DNA of 64,000 nt from Epiperipatus broadwayi (GCA_028023455.1 JAQFVV010000142.1:727501-791500); one strand, 5' to 3'; shown: positions 22,601-36,200, counted from the first letter of the stretch. Numbers and translations: made by a program. The notes: generated by a model from the letters alone, not told the origin.

Positions 22601-23400
22601 AGACTGTTTTTGACGAGGCTCCTCGTCGACATCTGAAATCACTCTAACTCAGTTCGTTTTCATACGAAAAAATTCGTTAAATACGTATTGAATTCGTTTT
22701 TAAAAGTTCTGTACGATGGTGACATCTTCCGATTTATTTTAGAAGTAAAAAATAGAGAAAAAACGCATTTAAACCTAAACAAAGAAGGAACATTATTTGT
22801 GATTGGTTCTTAGCATGCTCTCAGCCGAAAAAGACATTCTGATTGGCTGGAAAGAACAAAGAAACTGCCTGATCAAAGAAAATAAAGAAAAACGCTGAGA
22901 TTTTCATTTCGAATACGATTTAAATTATTATTAAATAATATTTATGGAAATTAAACATAATTTTCAGAGAGAATAATAAAAAAACAAAATTATTTTCGAA
23001 AAATATTGAAGATTTTAGTCCAAATATTGAAGTTGTAATAAAAAGAAATATTTACTTTTCTATAACGTAAAAGTCGATCTTTTTGTTTACATTATAACTT
23101 TTATGTTGCCGATATTGATTATCTTAGAATAAATAAATAGCAATTTATTTTTGAAAGAACTTTCGTTGTCTTCACAACCTTAAAAATTAATTATATACTT
23201 TTTATAAATGTATCTGAGTTGAATTTAATATTATAGGCGAATATGTTTTAACAATAGGCTTTGTCTTCAGTTTGTGAGTTGGCCAATTAAAAGATTTGAT
23301 TTTTATCTGATACAACCAATGATAAAATTAGCGGTTTAAGGGTTAATAAATTTTTGGAAAAAAACAATTAGAAGCTCTCCAGTGTAATGTTCTCATTGCT
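22600..23400 (+). repeat. Diverged repeat, inverted partner at about 32000-32720
   Basis: Shared words, read in opposite orientation, include CTGATTGGCTG followed by a run ending AAAGAAAAACGCT, GAAGATTTTAG/AAGATTTTAG, and GAGTTTGTGAATTG/GTTTGTGAGTTGGCC followed by CCAATTAAAA. The inverted CCAAT words near 22810 and 22840 suggest a promoter-bearing LTR read on the minus strand. Divergence is high and the boundaries are unclear. Confidence 0.45.
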
Positions 23401-23689
23401 TTTTAGCTGATATAAATCACTGCTTTAAAATTTTTTAAATATTGATGAAATTTAGTATTACATTTTTATATTTTCAAAAAGTAGTTTAATTAGATTTTTT
23501 GTTTGTTGATACTTCATGAAGTGTTGCAATTTTTTTTTCATGTAGTGCCATTTATTTTTCAGACCATTCACCATTTTTCTACTTCTTGCTTTGTTTAGGC
23601 TTTTGAAAAAAGCATTAAATAGGGTTTAGCATACATTAATTTTTTGGATATTTAGTATTATAGTTTTTCTTATATTTTATGGTATGTAT

Positions 23690-24262
23690 TTAACTGATTT
23701 TTGCATTTAATTTAATTTTTATGTGGGGAGGGGTTGTGTTTTATATATTTAACAGATTTTTTTGATTTTTTGATTGATTTGGATGTCTGGCCTTAGTTGT
23801 TTTAATTTTACAGACAGACTTCAGTGATTTTTTGGATATCTTGCCCTAGGCATTTTAATTTTGCATTGATTTAACTGATTTTTGCATTTTAATCTTTATG
23901 TGGGGAGGCGGTTGTGGTTTATGTATTTAACCAATTTTTTTTACTTGATTTTTAATTACTTTTGATCGATTTGGACGCTTGCCGTAGGCATTTTAATTTT
24001 ACAGATTTCAGTGATTTTTTTGGATGTCTTGCCCTAGACATTTTAATTTTACATTGATTTAACTGATTTTTGCATTTTGATTTTTATGTGGGGGGGGAGG
24101 TTGTGTTTTATGTATTTAACCAACTTTTTTACTATATTTTTTTACTTTTGATTGATTTGGATGTCTTTCCTTAGGTGTTTTAATTTTATCAACTTCAGCA
24201 TTTTTTGGATGTCTGCCTTAGGCATTATAATTTTATATTGATTTTCAGCAATTTTTGGATAG
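23690..24262 (+). repeat. Tandem repeat, about 181-188-bp unit, three-plus copies
   Basis: TAACTGATTTTTGCATTT recurs at about 23691, 23872 and 24060. Each is followed by a G-rich word (TGTGGGGAGG), TATTTAAC, GATTTGGA and two GGATGTCTTGCC-like words before the next unit. A partial fourth copy fades out near 24260. Non-coding. Confidence 0.8.
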
Positions 24263-26610
24263 AAAAATTATCACTTGCATGTTTCTTAGTGGTTTTTGAT
24301 GGTACTGCAGCATCACCTAGTGGCCACAGTACATGTAACTGATAACTACCCTTATTGTTTATTCCCCTTTATTATAATTATTTAATAAACTTTGTTAAAA
24401 TAAACAAAATTTTAAACAAATTAATTGCATCTAATTACATAATATAGATTAGCACATGTTATACATCTAATTATACTCTTATAAATAATTGTATAAATTA
24501 TAAAAATTAAACAAGATTCAAACACTGTTAACATTTTTTTTCTTTTAAAATATAATATGCTTTTACTTGGTTCATCATTGAAGATCTTTAATATTTATGG
24601 GAACCAAATAGTTTCAAACACTTTAAATTAATAAAGTGATACCATCATCTCCCCTTCCCCCCACTTCTGCACTTTTTGTTCTTATAATAATATTACAAAA
24701 TAAAAAATTTCACAGTAAACAGATTATTTACAATTTATCATTTTTTCTTAACAATCAAATATTATTTCAACTTGTATATTATAATTTTATTTATAAACTT
24801 CTTATGTTTATTATATTAACATTTTACTAATCCTCACTATACTTCAGTCTCCACATTATTTCTTACATATTCTTTATAAATGTTATCCTTTAGAATATAG
24901 CATTTTACACCTTCTCCTTAAAAGTAGGCTGTTATTATTAATATATGTTATATATTTTCAAATATGATAGTACCTATTCTACTAATTTATTCAATTCTTT
25001 CTCATCCAATACATATTTATTCCTATTATTTGTCTTCAATAATTATTTGGTCTTTTACACTTATCTTGTTTTTCCATTTTACAGTTTTGATAAATAATTC
25101 TTTCATTTTCAAAGCAGATTGCTATGATATTATTACAAGTGTAAATATAATCTTCATTTATATTTTTCCTTTTATATGTTGCTTTGTACTATATCCACAC
25201 ATTCTTTTAACTTTTTATTATTCATCTACTATATACAATTTTTTATTAAAGTTTATTATACATGGCAGTTGTACTAAAACCAATAACTATCTGTTCATAT
25301 ATTTTATACCATTGAAATTATCAGTCAAATATACTTTTAAATTTTCTCTTCTAATATTAAGTTCACTTTTCCATCGGCAAATATTATCATTATCATTCTT
25401 TACTGATTTACCTTTAACTATATTTAAAAATTTATACTTAACTCTGTCAGGAATAATTTTATTTTTATTCATCTATTCATTTCTAACTTAATATTTTACC
25501 AATCCTATAATAGCCATGATGTATAAATACTTCAGTTGCTTAGCAACTAAATCATGTATTAACATAATACTCACTATGGTGCCTTAGGTTCATTTATTAC
25601 TTTACAGCAATTTGGCATAACTTTACACCTTTCCCCTTCTATTCTCCTAATACTTTTTATATATATAATGACTCCAAAATATTTCCTAAAATTATTAAAC
25701 TTCTGATTTCACTAGTAGAGACCTAACATTTTTCTATTTCTTATTTTAACAAAAAAAAAAACTTTATATTTTTAAGATTAGCAAATAAATTGACATTGGT
25801 TATTATTTTAACTATTACTATTAATATTTAAAATAGTTTTAAAGCAAAATTTTAGACTAGAATGAAATTACTTTTAATCTGTAATCTTTTTATTTTATTT
25901 TATTTTTTTCCAGATTTTTTTTTCTTCAAAACATTGTCTGCTTGTTTTTAATTTATTCCAAATTGCACTTTCCTATTGGTTAATTCTTTTACTCCTCTGG
26001 TTCTAAATATTTAATTAGTTACATGTAGTTTAATTATTTTTAAAACAAATATTATCTGTTTAAAATATTTCCTAATAAAAAAAAAACAATATCTTTCATG
26101 AACTGAATAAAAAAATACAATTTACTTTAAATCAATTTAGATTATTTTAATTTTATTTTTATACAGATTAGATCCTAAATTAATTTTATAAACCTTTTAT
26201 CACAAAATTAATAACATAAATATTAATTTCAATTAAGACCTTCACAAGAAATAGTGATTACTTTATAATATTAAATGTGCACAGACATGATTATCTGTCT
26301 ATAATGCATATTTTTATTTATAAGAGTAGATTTGAACTTCCCTACAATTTTAAATATTATTAAACAATAATTATTAACAAATATTATTAAGTTATATTTT
26401 ATTTTATCTCTTATATACCTTTTAAAATAAATACTTTAACCAATATTTATATAATTTATGCTGCTGCAAATGAACTAATCCCAAATTCAAACCCTTTGGT
26501 GACTAAAATGATCTTTATTTTTTTTAGTTTAATAAAAATTTAGAATTATCCCCCTTAAAATATATTTTTAATTTACTTTATGATGTGAGTGTACCAATAA
26601 AAAGAGTACA
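24263..26610 (-). mobile_element. Putative long LTR block starting at 26610 (minus orientation)
   Basis: On the minus strand the block starts TGTACTCTTTTTATTGGTAC beside an (AT)n run. This closely resembles the Gypsy LTR start at 45750 (TGTGCATTTTTATTGGCCCA). A CCAAT word lies near 25975-25985 and a short lysine-rich ORF at 25472-25287. The far end is not found. The opposite-strand hydrophobic frame at 24964-25491 is probably the pyrimidine-rich shadow of this strand. Assignment is inference from the terminus. Confidence 0.35.
25287..25472 (-). CDS. Short lysine/asparagine-rich ORF inside the putative LTR
   Basis: A 61-residue ORF lying 1.14 kb from the putative LTR start at 26610. Composition is K/N/I-rich and no domain is recognised. 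Its position parallels the ORFs in the other LTRs, but similarity at protein level is too weak to claim homology by eye. It may be chance. Confidence 0.15.
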   Translation of the reverse strand: MNKNKIIPDRVKYKFLNIVKGKSVKNDNDNICRWKSELNIRRENLKVYLTDNFNGIKYMNR

Positions 26611-26622
26611 ATATATATATAT

Positions 26623-28783
26623 TGTAATGGGCACAGACGTCATTACATTGTTTTTTTATTAGTAAACATCAAAAAAATAAAAGTTCGCAAATAAAACTTC
26701 TTTTTTTAAGAATTAAAAATTGAAAATTAAAATTCTATACTAAACTCGTATCTATATAAAATCGCACAAATGAAAAAAATTATTAAAATAAAACTTTATT
26801 AAAAATAGAAAAGGTATTGTAAAAGCAAAAACTTAAAAAAGATTTAGAGATAAAAATATATCATTAATTTTGAAAACAAATTAATTAATGTTATTGAAAA
26901 ATGAAAATGATTATTTTAATTAATCAATGTAAACTAGCCTTGGGCATTTAAATGTATAAGCAATGGTCAGATAGAAGAGAAAAACAATGGAATCGAACCT
27001 CAGTGAAAGGACCATCACATCGATGATGTATTGTCAATTGAATCCTTAAAATTAATATAAAAGGAAAAGTTTGGAAATGATTGAATTAGTTATTACAGGA
27101 GGACAGATATGTATTAAGTTGGAGAGTGTTGGAGGTGAAGGGATTGAAAGACACACTTTCAATCCCTTCAGTTGTTATATAAAAAAAAGAAAATGAAACA
27201 TCGCTTTTCCTAAAAAAGGACCACAGGATCATCGAGGGATTTTAACATTGCATTCAAAATGGCAAGCAACGGATAACTAATGAACATTTCTAAAACAATA
27301 AGCACATTATGAACTTAAATGAATATTAATTTGGAAACACTAAAAACTTTAAAATATAAACTTTCTCATTATTTAATTTATAAGAAATGGAATCCTATCT
27401 GACCAACTTAATTTATTAATTAGTTATAATTTTATTTGATGTATTTCTTTTTTGTAAAATCATTTCCATTTATTTTTTTTGTTCTTTAAGTTTTATTTAT
27501 GATTTTTGTTTTGCGATAAATTAAATTATATAAATGTTAAACTTAAGTCAGGCATGAATGGCTATATAGATTTGTAAAGTTATATTAGGGGAGGGTAATC
27601 TTAGGTTATTTGTTTCGTAGTTGAATTAGGTCAATGGATTGGATATATTGGTATAATTAGTAGATGTAGTATGAGGTTTGCTACGGGCAGAATCGCTTTA
27701 TATGCCACACACTCTCATTTTGCCTACGAAAAGAATTATAAGACGGAGATCGCAGTTCCTTCCTATGGAGTTTTTTTATTGCTCTTATTGTCAGATAGAT
27801 ATAGTATTCCTATCTGATGAGAGACAATACTGTTCAGATGTCCATTCCTGACAGTATAGTATATTGTGATGTTGTATTTTCATGCTACATTGAATACATC
27901 AATGTATCAGATGGATTGACACCAGTTTGACTGCGAACTTTTGGTCTAAGGTTAAATAAGGATAGAATATTTTCTTTTCAAATGCAAATCTATGTAGTCT
28001 ATTTATACTTGACACACTAAATAAAAATGCATTAAATTTAAGTTGGGTATAGACACTTGCATGGATTCTTTATCGGTTGTGTTTTTGGTTTTCATATTTG
28101 ATCAAAATATATAGACATTCGGTAAATACTGATACCTTACAGTGAGTATCTAAGATGTATTTATGTCGGATGTCTTTTAAGTTATTGGTGTAAATGGGGC
28201 ATCTTATGATGAATGCCATTGGGTTTCTTATGAATTTCCCTCTGCAATTCCATCAATGACTTTATATTTTGATCGTTTATGTCTATTATGGAAATGTTTT
28301 TGACCGCGTAATCTATGTAACCGATCTATACTCAACATTTATAAAACAAACTTTTATAAATCCATCTGTGCGAACTTGTAATAGCATAAAAATTAAAATT
28401 GTGAATTTGTAAAAATTAAAATGTAAATTAAAATCAAAGTTAAAAATGTAAGTTAAATTTTAAAATGTAAACTGATACTAAAATAATTTTAAATATATAT
28501 GTGCGTAAATAAATGTTTGTGTGTATAATTACTGGCAGTGGCTTATTTTATTCTTTTTTAAAAATTATTCTTAGATAAGAATTTATAAAATATAAATCTC
28601 TGCTGTTCCACTGAGCTAGTGACCATGGGCTAATGACCGGAATCAAAATATATAAAATATTTTTTTTTAATTTTTTTTTTGAACTTATGTATGTGCCTAC
28701 TTTATAAATTTTTCTAGGTTCAAATGCCTAGATGACGCCCTTGTCGTGCAGTTTACAGTAAGTTTGAATCCGGATCGTTATAA
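26623..28783 (+). mobile_element. 5' LTR (2161 bp) of a non-autonomous LTR element
   Basis: It starts TGTAATGGGCACAGACGTC, a palindromic terminus (TGTAATG...CATTACA), directly after (AT)n at 26611-26622. It ends CGTTATAA at 28783, followed immediately by a Gypsy-type leader. A second copy at 29474-31649 aligns from end to end with the same module order. It contains ATG-led short frames with no recognisable domain. The pair is visibly more diverged than the LTR pair of the Gypsy element at 33289-45750, suggesting an older insertion. Confidence 0.8.
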
Positions 28784-28808
28784 CTGGTGACCCAACTTGG
28801 GCCGATAT
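28784..28808 (+). other. Gypsy-type leader / primer-binding region
   Basis: The LTR end is followed by CTGGTGACCCAACTTGGGCC, resembling the TGGYGMCC...GTGGG leader that follows 5' LTRs in Ty3/Gypsy elements. The tRNA primer was not identified. Confidence 0.55.
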
Positions 28809-29473
28809 TAACAAACCACCAGTACCCTCAGCAAATTTTTTCAAAATGAAATATTCTTATCTATTTACATAAACCTGTATACGTTAAATCTTATAAAAGC
28901 ACTGCCAGAAAGAAATTGCACATATATTAAACACGAGAAAATATTAATAATTTTGAATTGTGTTTTGTTAAAAAGAAAGTCAAGAGTTTGCAATTGATAT
29001 GTTTTTTTTGTTAATATATATTATGCTTAACGTGTATAGGCGTGCACAGCCATGTAAGTTTATGATCGAAATGTGGTACCTTACAATGAGTACCTTTGGG
29101 AATTATGTCAGTGTAACCCTATGTATGCATTTCAGTCAGTCATAAATAAGTTGGTGGTATTTATAATTGTGCTACAAATATACACGTTTAAACCCATTAT
29201 TCTTTAAAACATATTTACCTCAATGCAACCTTCCTAAATAAATAACTTGCTTGTCATGCCGTGTGTAAAAATAAAATGTATAGAAAAATAGAACGCTTGG
29301 GGGGAGGAGGCGTAGACGTAAATGCTCCTTTGGAAAACGTTAGTCAACATTTTTTTTGTGTGTATAATCTTTGTAAAAATTACTAACCGAATGTTTTGTA
29401 AATTTTGTTAATCGTGTACCGAAATTACTAACCCTAAGTAGAATATTTTTTTTTTTAAGCAAGTTTACTGATA
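28809..29473 (+). other. Internal region of the non-autonomous LTR element, non-coding
   Basis: About 0.67 kb with no ORF of note and no gag or pol motif. A short G-rich purine tract (TTGGGGGGAGGAGG) lies near 29298-29311. It is polypurine-like but not adjacent to the 3' LTR, so either the true 3' end is rearranged or the tract is incidental. Confidence 0.6.
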
Positions 29474-31649
29474 TGTAACGGGCACAGACGTCGTTACATT
29501 GTTTTTTTATTAGTAAACATGAAAAAAATAAAAGTTCGCAAATAAAACCTCTTTTTTTAAGAATTAAAAATTGAAAATTAAAATTCTATACTAAACTCGT
29601 ATCTATATAAAATCGCACAGATGAAAAAAAATTATTAAAATAAAACTTTATTAAAAATAGAAAAGGTATTGTAAAAGCAAAAACTTAAAAAAGATTTAGA
29701 GATAAAAATATGTCTTTAAGTTTGAAAACAAATTAATTAATGTTATTGAAAAATGGAAATGATTATTTTAATTAGTCAATGTAAACTAGCCTTGGGCATT
29801 TAAAAGTATAAGCAATGGTCAGATAAGAGAGAAAAACAATGGAATCGGATCTCAGCGAAAGGACCATCACATCGAAGACGTAATGTCAATTGAATCCTTA
29901 AAATTAATATAAAAGGAACAGTTTGGAAATGATTGAGGAGTTAGTTATTACAGAGAGGACAGATATGTATTTAGTTGGGGAGTGTGGAGGGAAGGGATTG
30001 AAAAGACACACTTTCAATTCCTTCAGTTGTTATTAAAAAAAGAAAATGAAACATCGCTTTTCCTGGATCGGATCATCGAGGGATTTTAACATTGGATTCA
30101 AAACGGCAAGCAACGGATAACTAATGAACATTTCTAAAACAGTAAGCATGTTATGAACTTAAATGAATATTAATTTGGAAACACTAAGAACTTTAAAATA
30201 TAAACTTTCCCAGTATTTAATTTATAGAAATAGAATCCTATCTGACCAACTTAATTTCTTTATTAATTCTTTTTATTTGATGTATTTCTTTTTGGTAAAA
30301 TCATTTCCATTTATTTTTTTTTTGTTCTTTAAGTTTTATTTATGATTTTTGTTTTGCGATAAATTAAATTATATAAATGTTAAACTTAAGTCGGGCGTGA
30401 ATGGCTATATAGATTTGTAAAGTTATATTAGGGGAGGGTAATCTTAGGTTATTTGTTTCGTAGTTGAATTAGGTCAATGGATTGGATTTATTGGTGTAAT
30501 TAGTAGATGTAGTATGAGGTTCGCTACGGGCAGAATTGCTTTATACACCGCACCCTCTCGTTTTGCCTACGGAGGGAATTATAAGAAGGAGACCGCAGTT
30601 CCTTCCTATGGAGTTTTTTTTTTATTGCTCTTATTGTCATATAGATGTAGTATTCCTATCTGACGAGAGGCAATTTCTTCTCTAACTATACTGTTCAGGT
30701 GTCCATTTCTGACAGTATAGTATATTGTGCTGTTGTGTTTTCATGCTACATTGAATACATCAATATATCAGATGGATTAACGCCGGTTTGACTGCGAACT
30801 TTTGGCCTAAGGTTAAATAAAGATAGAATATTTTCTTTTCAAATGCAAATCTATGTAGTCTATTCATACTCGACACTCTAATAAAAATGCATTAAATTTA
30901 AGTTGGGTATAGACGCTTGCATGGGTTCGTTACCGGTTAATTATGTTTTTGGTTTTCATATTTGATCAAAATATATAGACATTCGGTAAATACTGATACC
31001 TTACAGTGAGTATCTAAGATGTATTTATGTCGGATGTCTTTTAAGTTATTGGTGTAAATGGGGCATCTTATGATGAATGCCATTGGGTTTCTTATGAATT
31101 TCCTTCTGCAATTCCATCAATGACTTTATATTTTGATAGTTTATGTTTATTATGGAAATGTTTTTGACTGCGTAATCTGTGTAACCGATCTATACTCAAC
31201 ATTTATAAAACAAACTTTTATAAATTCATCTGTGCGAACTTATAATAGTATAAACATTAAAATGTAAATTTATAAAAATTAAAAGTGTAATTTAAAATCA
31301 AAGTTAAAAATGTAAGTTAAATTTTAAAATGTAAACTGATACTAAAATAATTTTAAATATATATGTGAGAGTAAATAAATGTTTGTGTGTATAATTACTG
31401 GCAGTGGCTTATTTTATTCTTTTTTAAAAATTATTTTTAGATAAGAATTTATAAAATATAAATCTCTGCTGTTCCACTGAGCTAGTGACCATGGGCTAAT
31501 GACCGGAATCAAAATATATAAAATATTTTTTTAATTTTTTCTTTTGAACTTACGTATCTGCCTACTTTATAAATTTTTCTAGGTTCAAATGCCTAGATGG
31601 CGCCCTTGTAGTGCAGTTTACGGTAAGTCACTAATCTGGATCATTATAA
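29474..31649 (+). mobile_element. 3' LTR (2176 bp) of the non-autonomous LTR element
   Basis: It starts TGTAACGGGCACAGACGTC and ends CATTATAA at 31649, followed by an (AT)n run. It is collinear with 26623-28783 throughout. Near its end it carries TGCCTAGATGGCGCC at 31590-31604, resembling the CTCF core (12 of 15 positions). The short frame at 30163-30345 (60 aa, partly hydrophobic) is only partly kept in the other LTR, so it is probably not a gene. Confidence 0.8.
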
Positions 31650-33288
31650 TGTATATATATATATATTAATTTAATATTTTAAAAATAAAATAAATTGATG
31701 ATGAAATGTTTAATAAAAGAGAATTTCTTCTTTATTAAATATTTTGCCATATATATATATATATATTATATATATATATATGATACTTAAGCATTATCCC
31801 TTAAGGAAGCTTGCCAGGCATTTTTTTTAATTATCCATTTTCAAGGGTGTCCAAGTATTTGTTTTTTTCTCTTAAAATTCTTTATATATATATATTATAA
31901 ATATTTATCGAAATGTGTTATTTAAGTTTAAAAATGTTAAAAAATTGGTTCTAAATTCCTGTTATTTTTCAAAATTATTAACCTTTTAAAGGACAATTAA
32001 TTTTATTGGCCGAGTGGGGTAAAACTCTAAAATTTTAATTGGTCAATTCACAAACTCAATCTTAAAAATATATTCATCTTAATATTATATTCACTTTAGA
32101 TTCATTTGTAAAAAGTATATTAATAATTTGTCAGGTTATGAAAGTGAATGAAAGTTTTTTCAAAAATAAATTTTTATTTATAATTATAAAAATATTCCAT
32201 AGCAGCAAATCTAAAATGAAAGTTAGTAATCAACTGAAAAGTGTTACTGATGTCAGTGATTTCTTTTTCAATTTTACGTTGTGGAAAAGTAAATAATTTT
32301 TGCTAAAATCTTAACTATTTTTTTATAATAATTTTATTTTTAGCATATTTTGTCTAAATAATTTATAATATGTCAAAAATACTTTAGAAATGGTTTAAAA
32401 TATTCGTTTATCACTTTCAAAATGAAATAGAAAAAATCGTAGCAGAAAAATTATTGACAAGCGTTTTTCTTTGTCCTTGATGGTTAACAGCCAATCAGCA
32501 TCAAGAACAGACTGCCCTCTTCCATTGTTAACTTAAATTTTGAATATTATTGATTTTTTACTTGTAAAATAATTTAGAAGAGGGCAGCATCTTACGTAAC
32601 TTTTCTTAACCTTTAAAAAGAGCATAAAATCTTAACGGTAACATTAAAAATGATGGAATTTGAGCAACTTGAAGCTGGCTCAACTACAACTGAAAAACCC
32701 CATGAATAGGTTAATAAAGCCCATATAAATTTCATTCACAAGATTTAATTAATTTTTAAAATATATATTATAACATATAAATGTTAACATATAGTGAACA
32801 TTGTCATGCTGTTTTATATTTAACATAAAATTGTCATTGAGTGTATTTTTTTTTTTTGGAACAGTTTGCCAAATGGATTAAAATATGGGAATTTCCATTG
32901 ACATAAGAACTTTCAGCAGAGTATTTCCAAATTTTATAAGATATTACCCAATAGAAGAGAATACTTCTGCAGCAGTGTTATTGTTCAGTGACTTGTGCAG
33001 ATATAAGTGCTTTATTGTAAACATTCTAGGTTTTCTGCAGTTATATTATATTTATTTTAATTACAATTAATTATGGCACTTTTGTGTAATTTCTTATATT
33101 TCTATAATAATATTAAAAAAGTAAAAGTAAATATTAAATATGACAGCTTCTAATTAGATGAATTGCTTTCAAAATTTATTCAATGCCTCTGAAAATGGAT
33201 GATCTAAAAAAATGCTTGCTACATTTTTTTTGTCTTAGATCTCCCAAAGAATAGTTCTTTTAAAATAGCAAAGGTATAATATATATAT
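31650..33288. other. Spacer between two LTR elements, with (AT)n runs and a diverged repeat
   Basis: (AT)n runs lie at about 31651-31667 and 31753-31783. The part at about 32000-32720 is the inverted, diverged partner of 22600-23400, with a plus-oriented CCAAT word near 32490. The small frame at 32885-33070 has no recognisable features. An AT-rich run, TATAATATATATAT, precedes the Gypsy LTR at 33289. Confidence 0.5.
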
Positions 33289-36200
33289 TGTGGCCTATCT
33301 ATAGGTGGTACGACCCTAAGCAGAGTTTCCAAGCCCCTTATATTAGGCCCTACTTGGATTCTGGTTAGGTTCTATTAACAAACTTACTATATCCCGACCA
33401 TTTTCTTTAACTATAACAATTGAATTTAGATAAGATTAGTATTTATCCCAAGTTACTTTGACATGAGTAAATATTTCTAAAATAAGATGTATTTTAAATA
33501 TAATTAATGTGAGACTCGTTTACCCATAAACAGATCACATCCCCTTAACATTAAACAAATACAAAATATTTGTTCAATGGCATAAGAATACCTAGATACT
33601 CCTCCTTATTAAGTATCTACATACTCTCATGGCTAACAATAATATCCAATATCTTATATTTATAATTATTAAGTTTTAATTCAATCACTCATTAAATTAA
33701 TCTGTTAGATAATTACAGATAAACTGTGATTCCTATTATTTTTGATAATTAAGATTGGCAATAATCACAAAATAACTTTACAATAAGGAGATCTCAGGAT
33801 AATCATTGATTTATTAATTCTTCATACTACCTATGGAATATCAAGAGGGATTTTACAGATTTCCATGGATAGTGTACAAATTAAGAAAGGCTTATAATTT
33901 AAATTCATAATCAAGCTTTATATGTATGTTCTTTAATACTGAATATTAAAATAATATTATTAACTAAACTGTGATTAACACTAATACTTTCACTAATAAC
34001 TAATGTATCATTTAATTTTATATTAATAAATACACTTTAATAATTGGCAATGTCATCAATGACCTATGGGATCAAGGCAGCATGTAACAAGTAAAAAAAA
34101 TCTTTACTAAGAGATTTATGCTTATTAAACTGTTAGATTTGCTTTAAATTGAATTGACTTTTCATTTTAATTTTGACTGTGTATTTTGAGTTGTGTGATG
34201 TGGTGAAAATGAGCCCAGAAAAGATATGCAGCAATTAGAATTTAATAAAACTTTTAAAACAATAATTTTAATAATATTCATTACAAATGATAATAAACAT
34301 TTCCATTAATATCAAATTTAAAATAACTAATAACAAAATGATATACATATATTATCATAACAATAACAACAGAAAATTAATCTTCAGAGTATGATTATTA
34401 AACAAAACTAATGATTTCCCATTATATGTTGAGATATTTATCCCTATGTATGTGAACTATATATCACACATTCAGTTTATTAAACAATCTTTTTTTTTTC
34501 CATTTATGGTCCGTTAGTTCAATCTCTACATAATAATAGTACTTGATGATTAAGTAACAATACAAAACAATAAGTGAGAACATAGGATCATAATTCTGGA
34601 GGTTATTAAGCAAACAAAATTAATACTTTTATCTTTCATATAAGAAAGAAAATCATTGTATTTAGTTTATCAATTCGCACATGTAAATACAACCTTCTCT
34701 CTGGATTGTGTATATATCATTTTTAAATACCCTTTCATACTAAAATATCGAGTATATTTGTTTATTTAAAGGATTCATAATCTTTAAACTTAACTGAATT
34801 ATTAAATAACTATTAATATAACAACACTTGAATTAATTCCTTATTAAATGATTTAGTTCTCTCCCCCCCCCTATTATACTAACAAATCATAGATTAAAAA
34901 TATAAATACCAACATTAGAAAGAAGTTCTCTTTTAACTCTCAGCTAAAGTATAAGAACAATTTTAAATCTTCTAGTTGTTCCACACTCCATAAACTTATC
35001 ATAACGTTTTTATTTTTCCTTATTTTTTTTGAAGATTCTGCTTATCCTAAGATTCGCGCGAGGTATTTGAGTTACTGCAACAATAATCCTTGTTTTGTTC
35101 TTTGTTTAGTAATAAAAATTTATTTGTGGCTTGCCTTATTTATTTTAGATGATATATATTTCTCTCTATAGTAAAAGGCACACTTATGATTTCAATTAAA
35201 AATGTGTCGTGCAACGTTTTTCAGCTAAAACTTTATAGAAACTGACATCCCTGCTGGTATGGCTCAAAATAAATAATTCTATTTCACATTGTAATTAAGA
35301 TTTTATATATATCCAGAATAATAATGAACACTTTTCATTTATTACTAATTTAGTTCCATTGAATTTTAAATATATATACTTAACTGTTTCCAAGAGATTT
35401 ACTATTCTTTTATCTATCCTTACTGGATATTTACGGTGTTTATTTATTTCCTTTTGTGTATTACTGCAGTTCATTTTCCCTATGGCACAATTATTATTAC
35501 TTTTCAGTGAATATATTCGTTGATTATTCATCTCCTATTATTTCTTCAATATTTATTAATTTTCAAGAGATTATTGGGAATTACCGATTATTGACTTGCC
35601 CAGTAGAAAAACGATTAATTTATTCCATTATTTTAACAACAGAGCTTATAATTATCCATGTATATTGATGTAGAGTTGTAAATCATAAGGTTTTAGGAAT
35701 TTTAATCCAACTTTGTTTTTTTTTTTTAAAAAAAAAAAATATCACCAAGAAAAAAAAACTTAGTTACTTATACTTTACGATCAAGAAGCTTTTTTTCCCC
35801 CCCTCTCTTGAATTTCATATTCCAAGATTGTTTGAAACTCTTTGATTGGCTAATATTTTCCCACTTTTTTCTATGAAACAAACATTTATTTTGAAAGTTT
35901 TTTGGTTTATCATTTTAAAATGACCGATTTTTTTTTTTTTTTTAAAAAATATTGAAATACAATATTTTTAGAAATTAAATAAAGATAGAATTTACTGTTT
36001 TAATTTTAAATCAGTATTTTGTAAAATTAAACCTTATTTATTTACTTTTGAATATAGCAAGATTTGAAGATAAATAATTTCTATTTTTAAAATCAAATGC
36101 ACACAAACAATAATTATTAGCATCTGTGATGCATTCTGTTTACAAAATTACAAGTTAAACTTCACTGATTTTAAATACTAAATGATATTACTTGTCCATC

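Noticed and set aside
24964-25491. 175-codon strongly hydrophobic ORF on plus, membrane-protein-like
   Set aside because: Composition follows the T-rich strand of a low-complexity region; F, I, L, Y and S runs without family motifs, and a putative LTR occupies the other strand.
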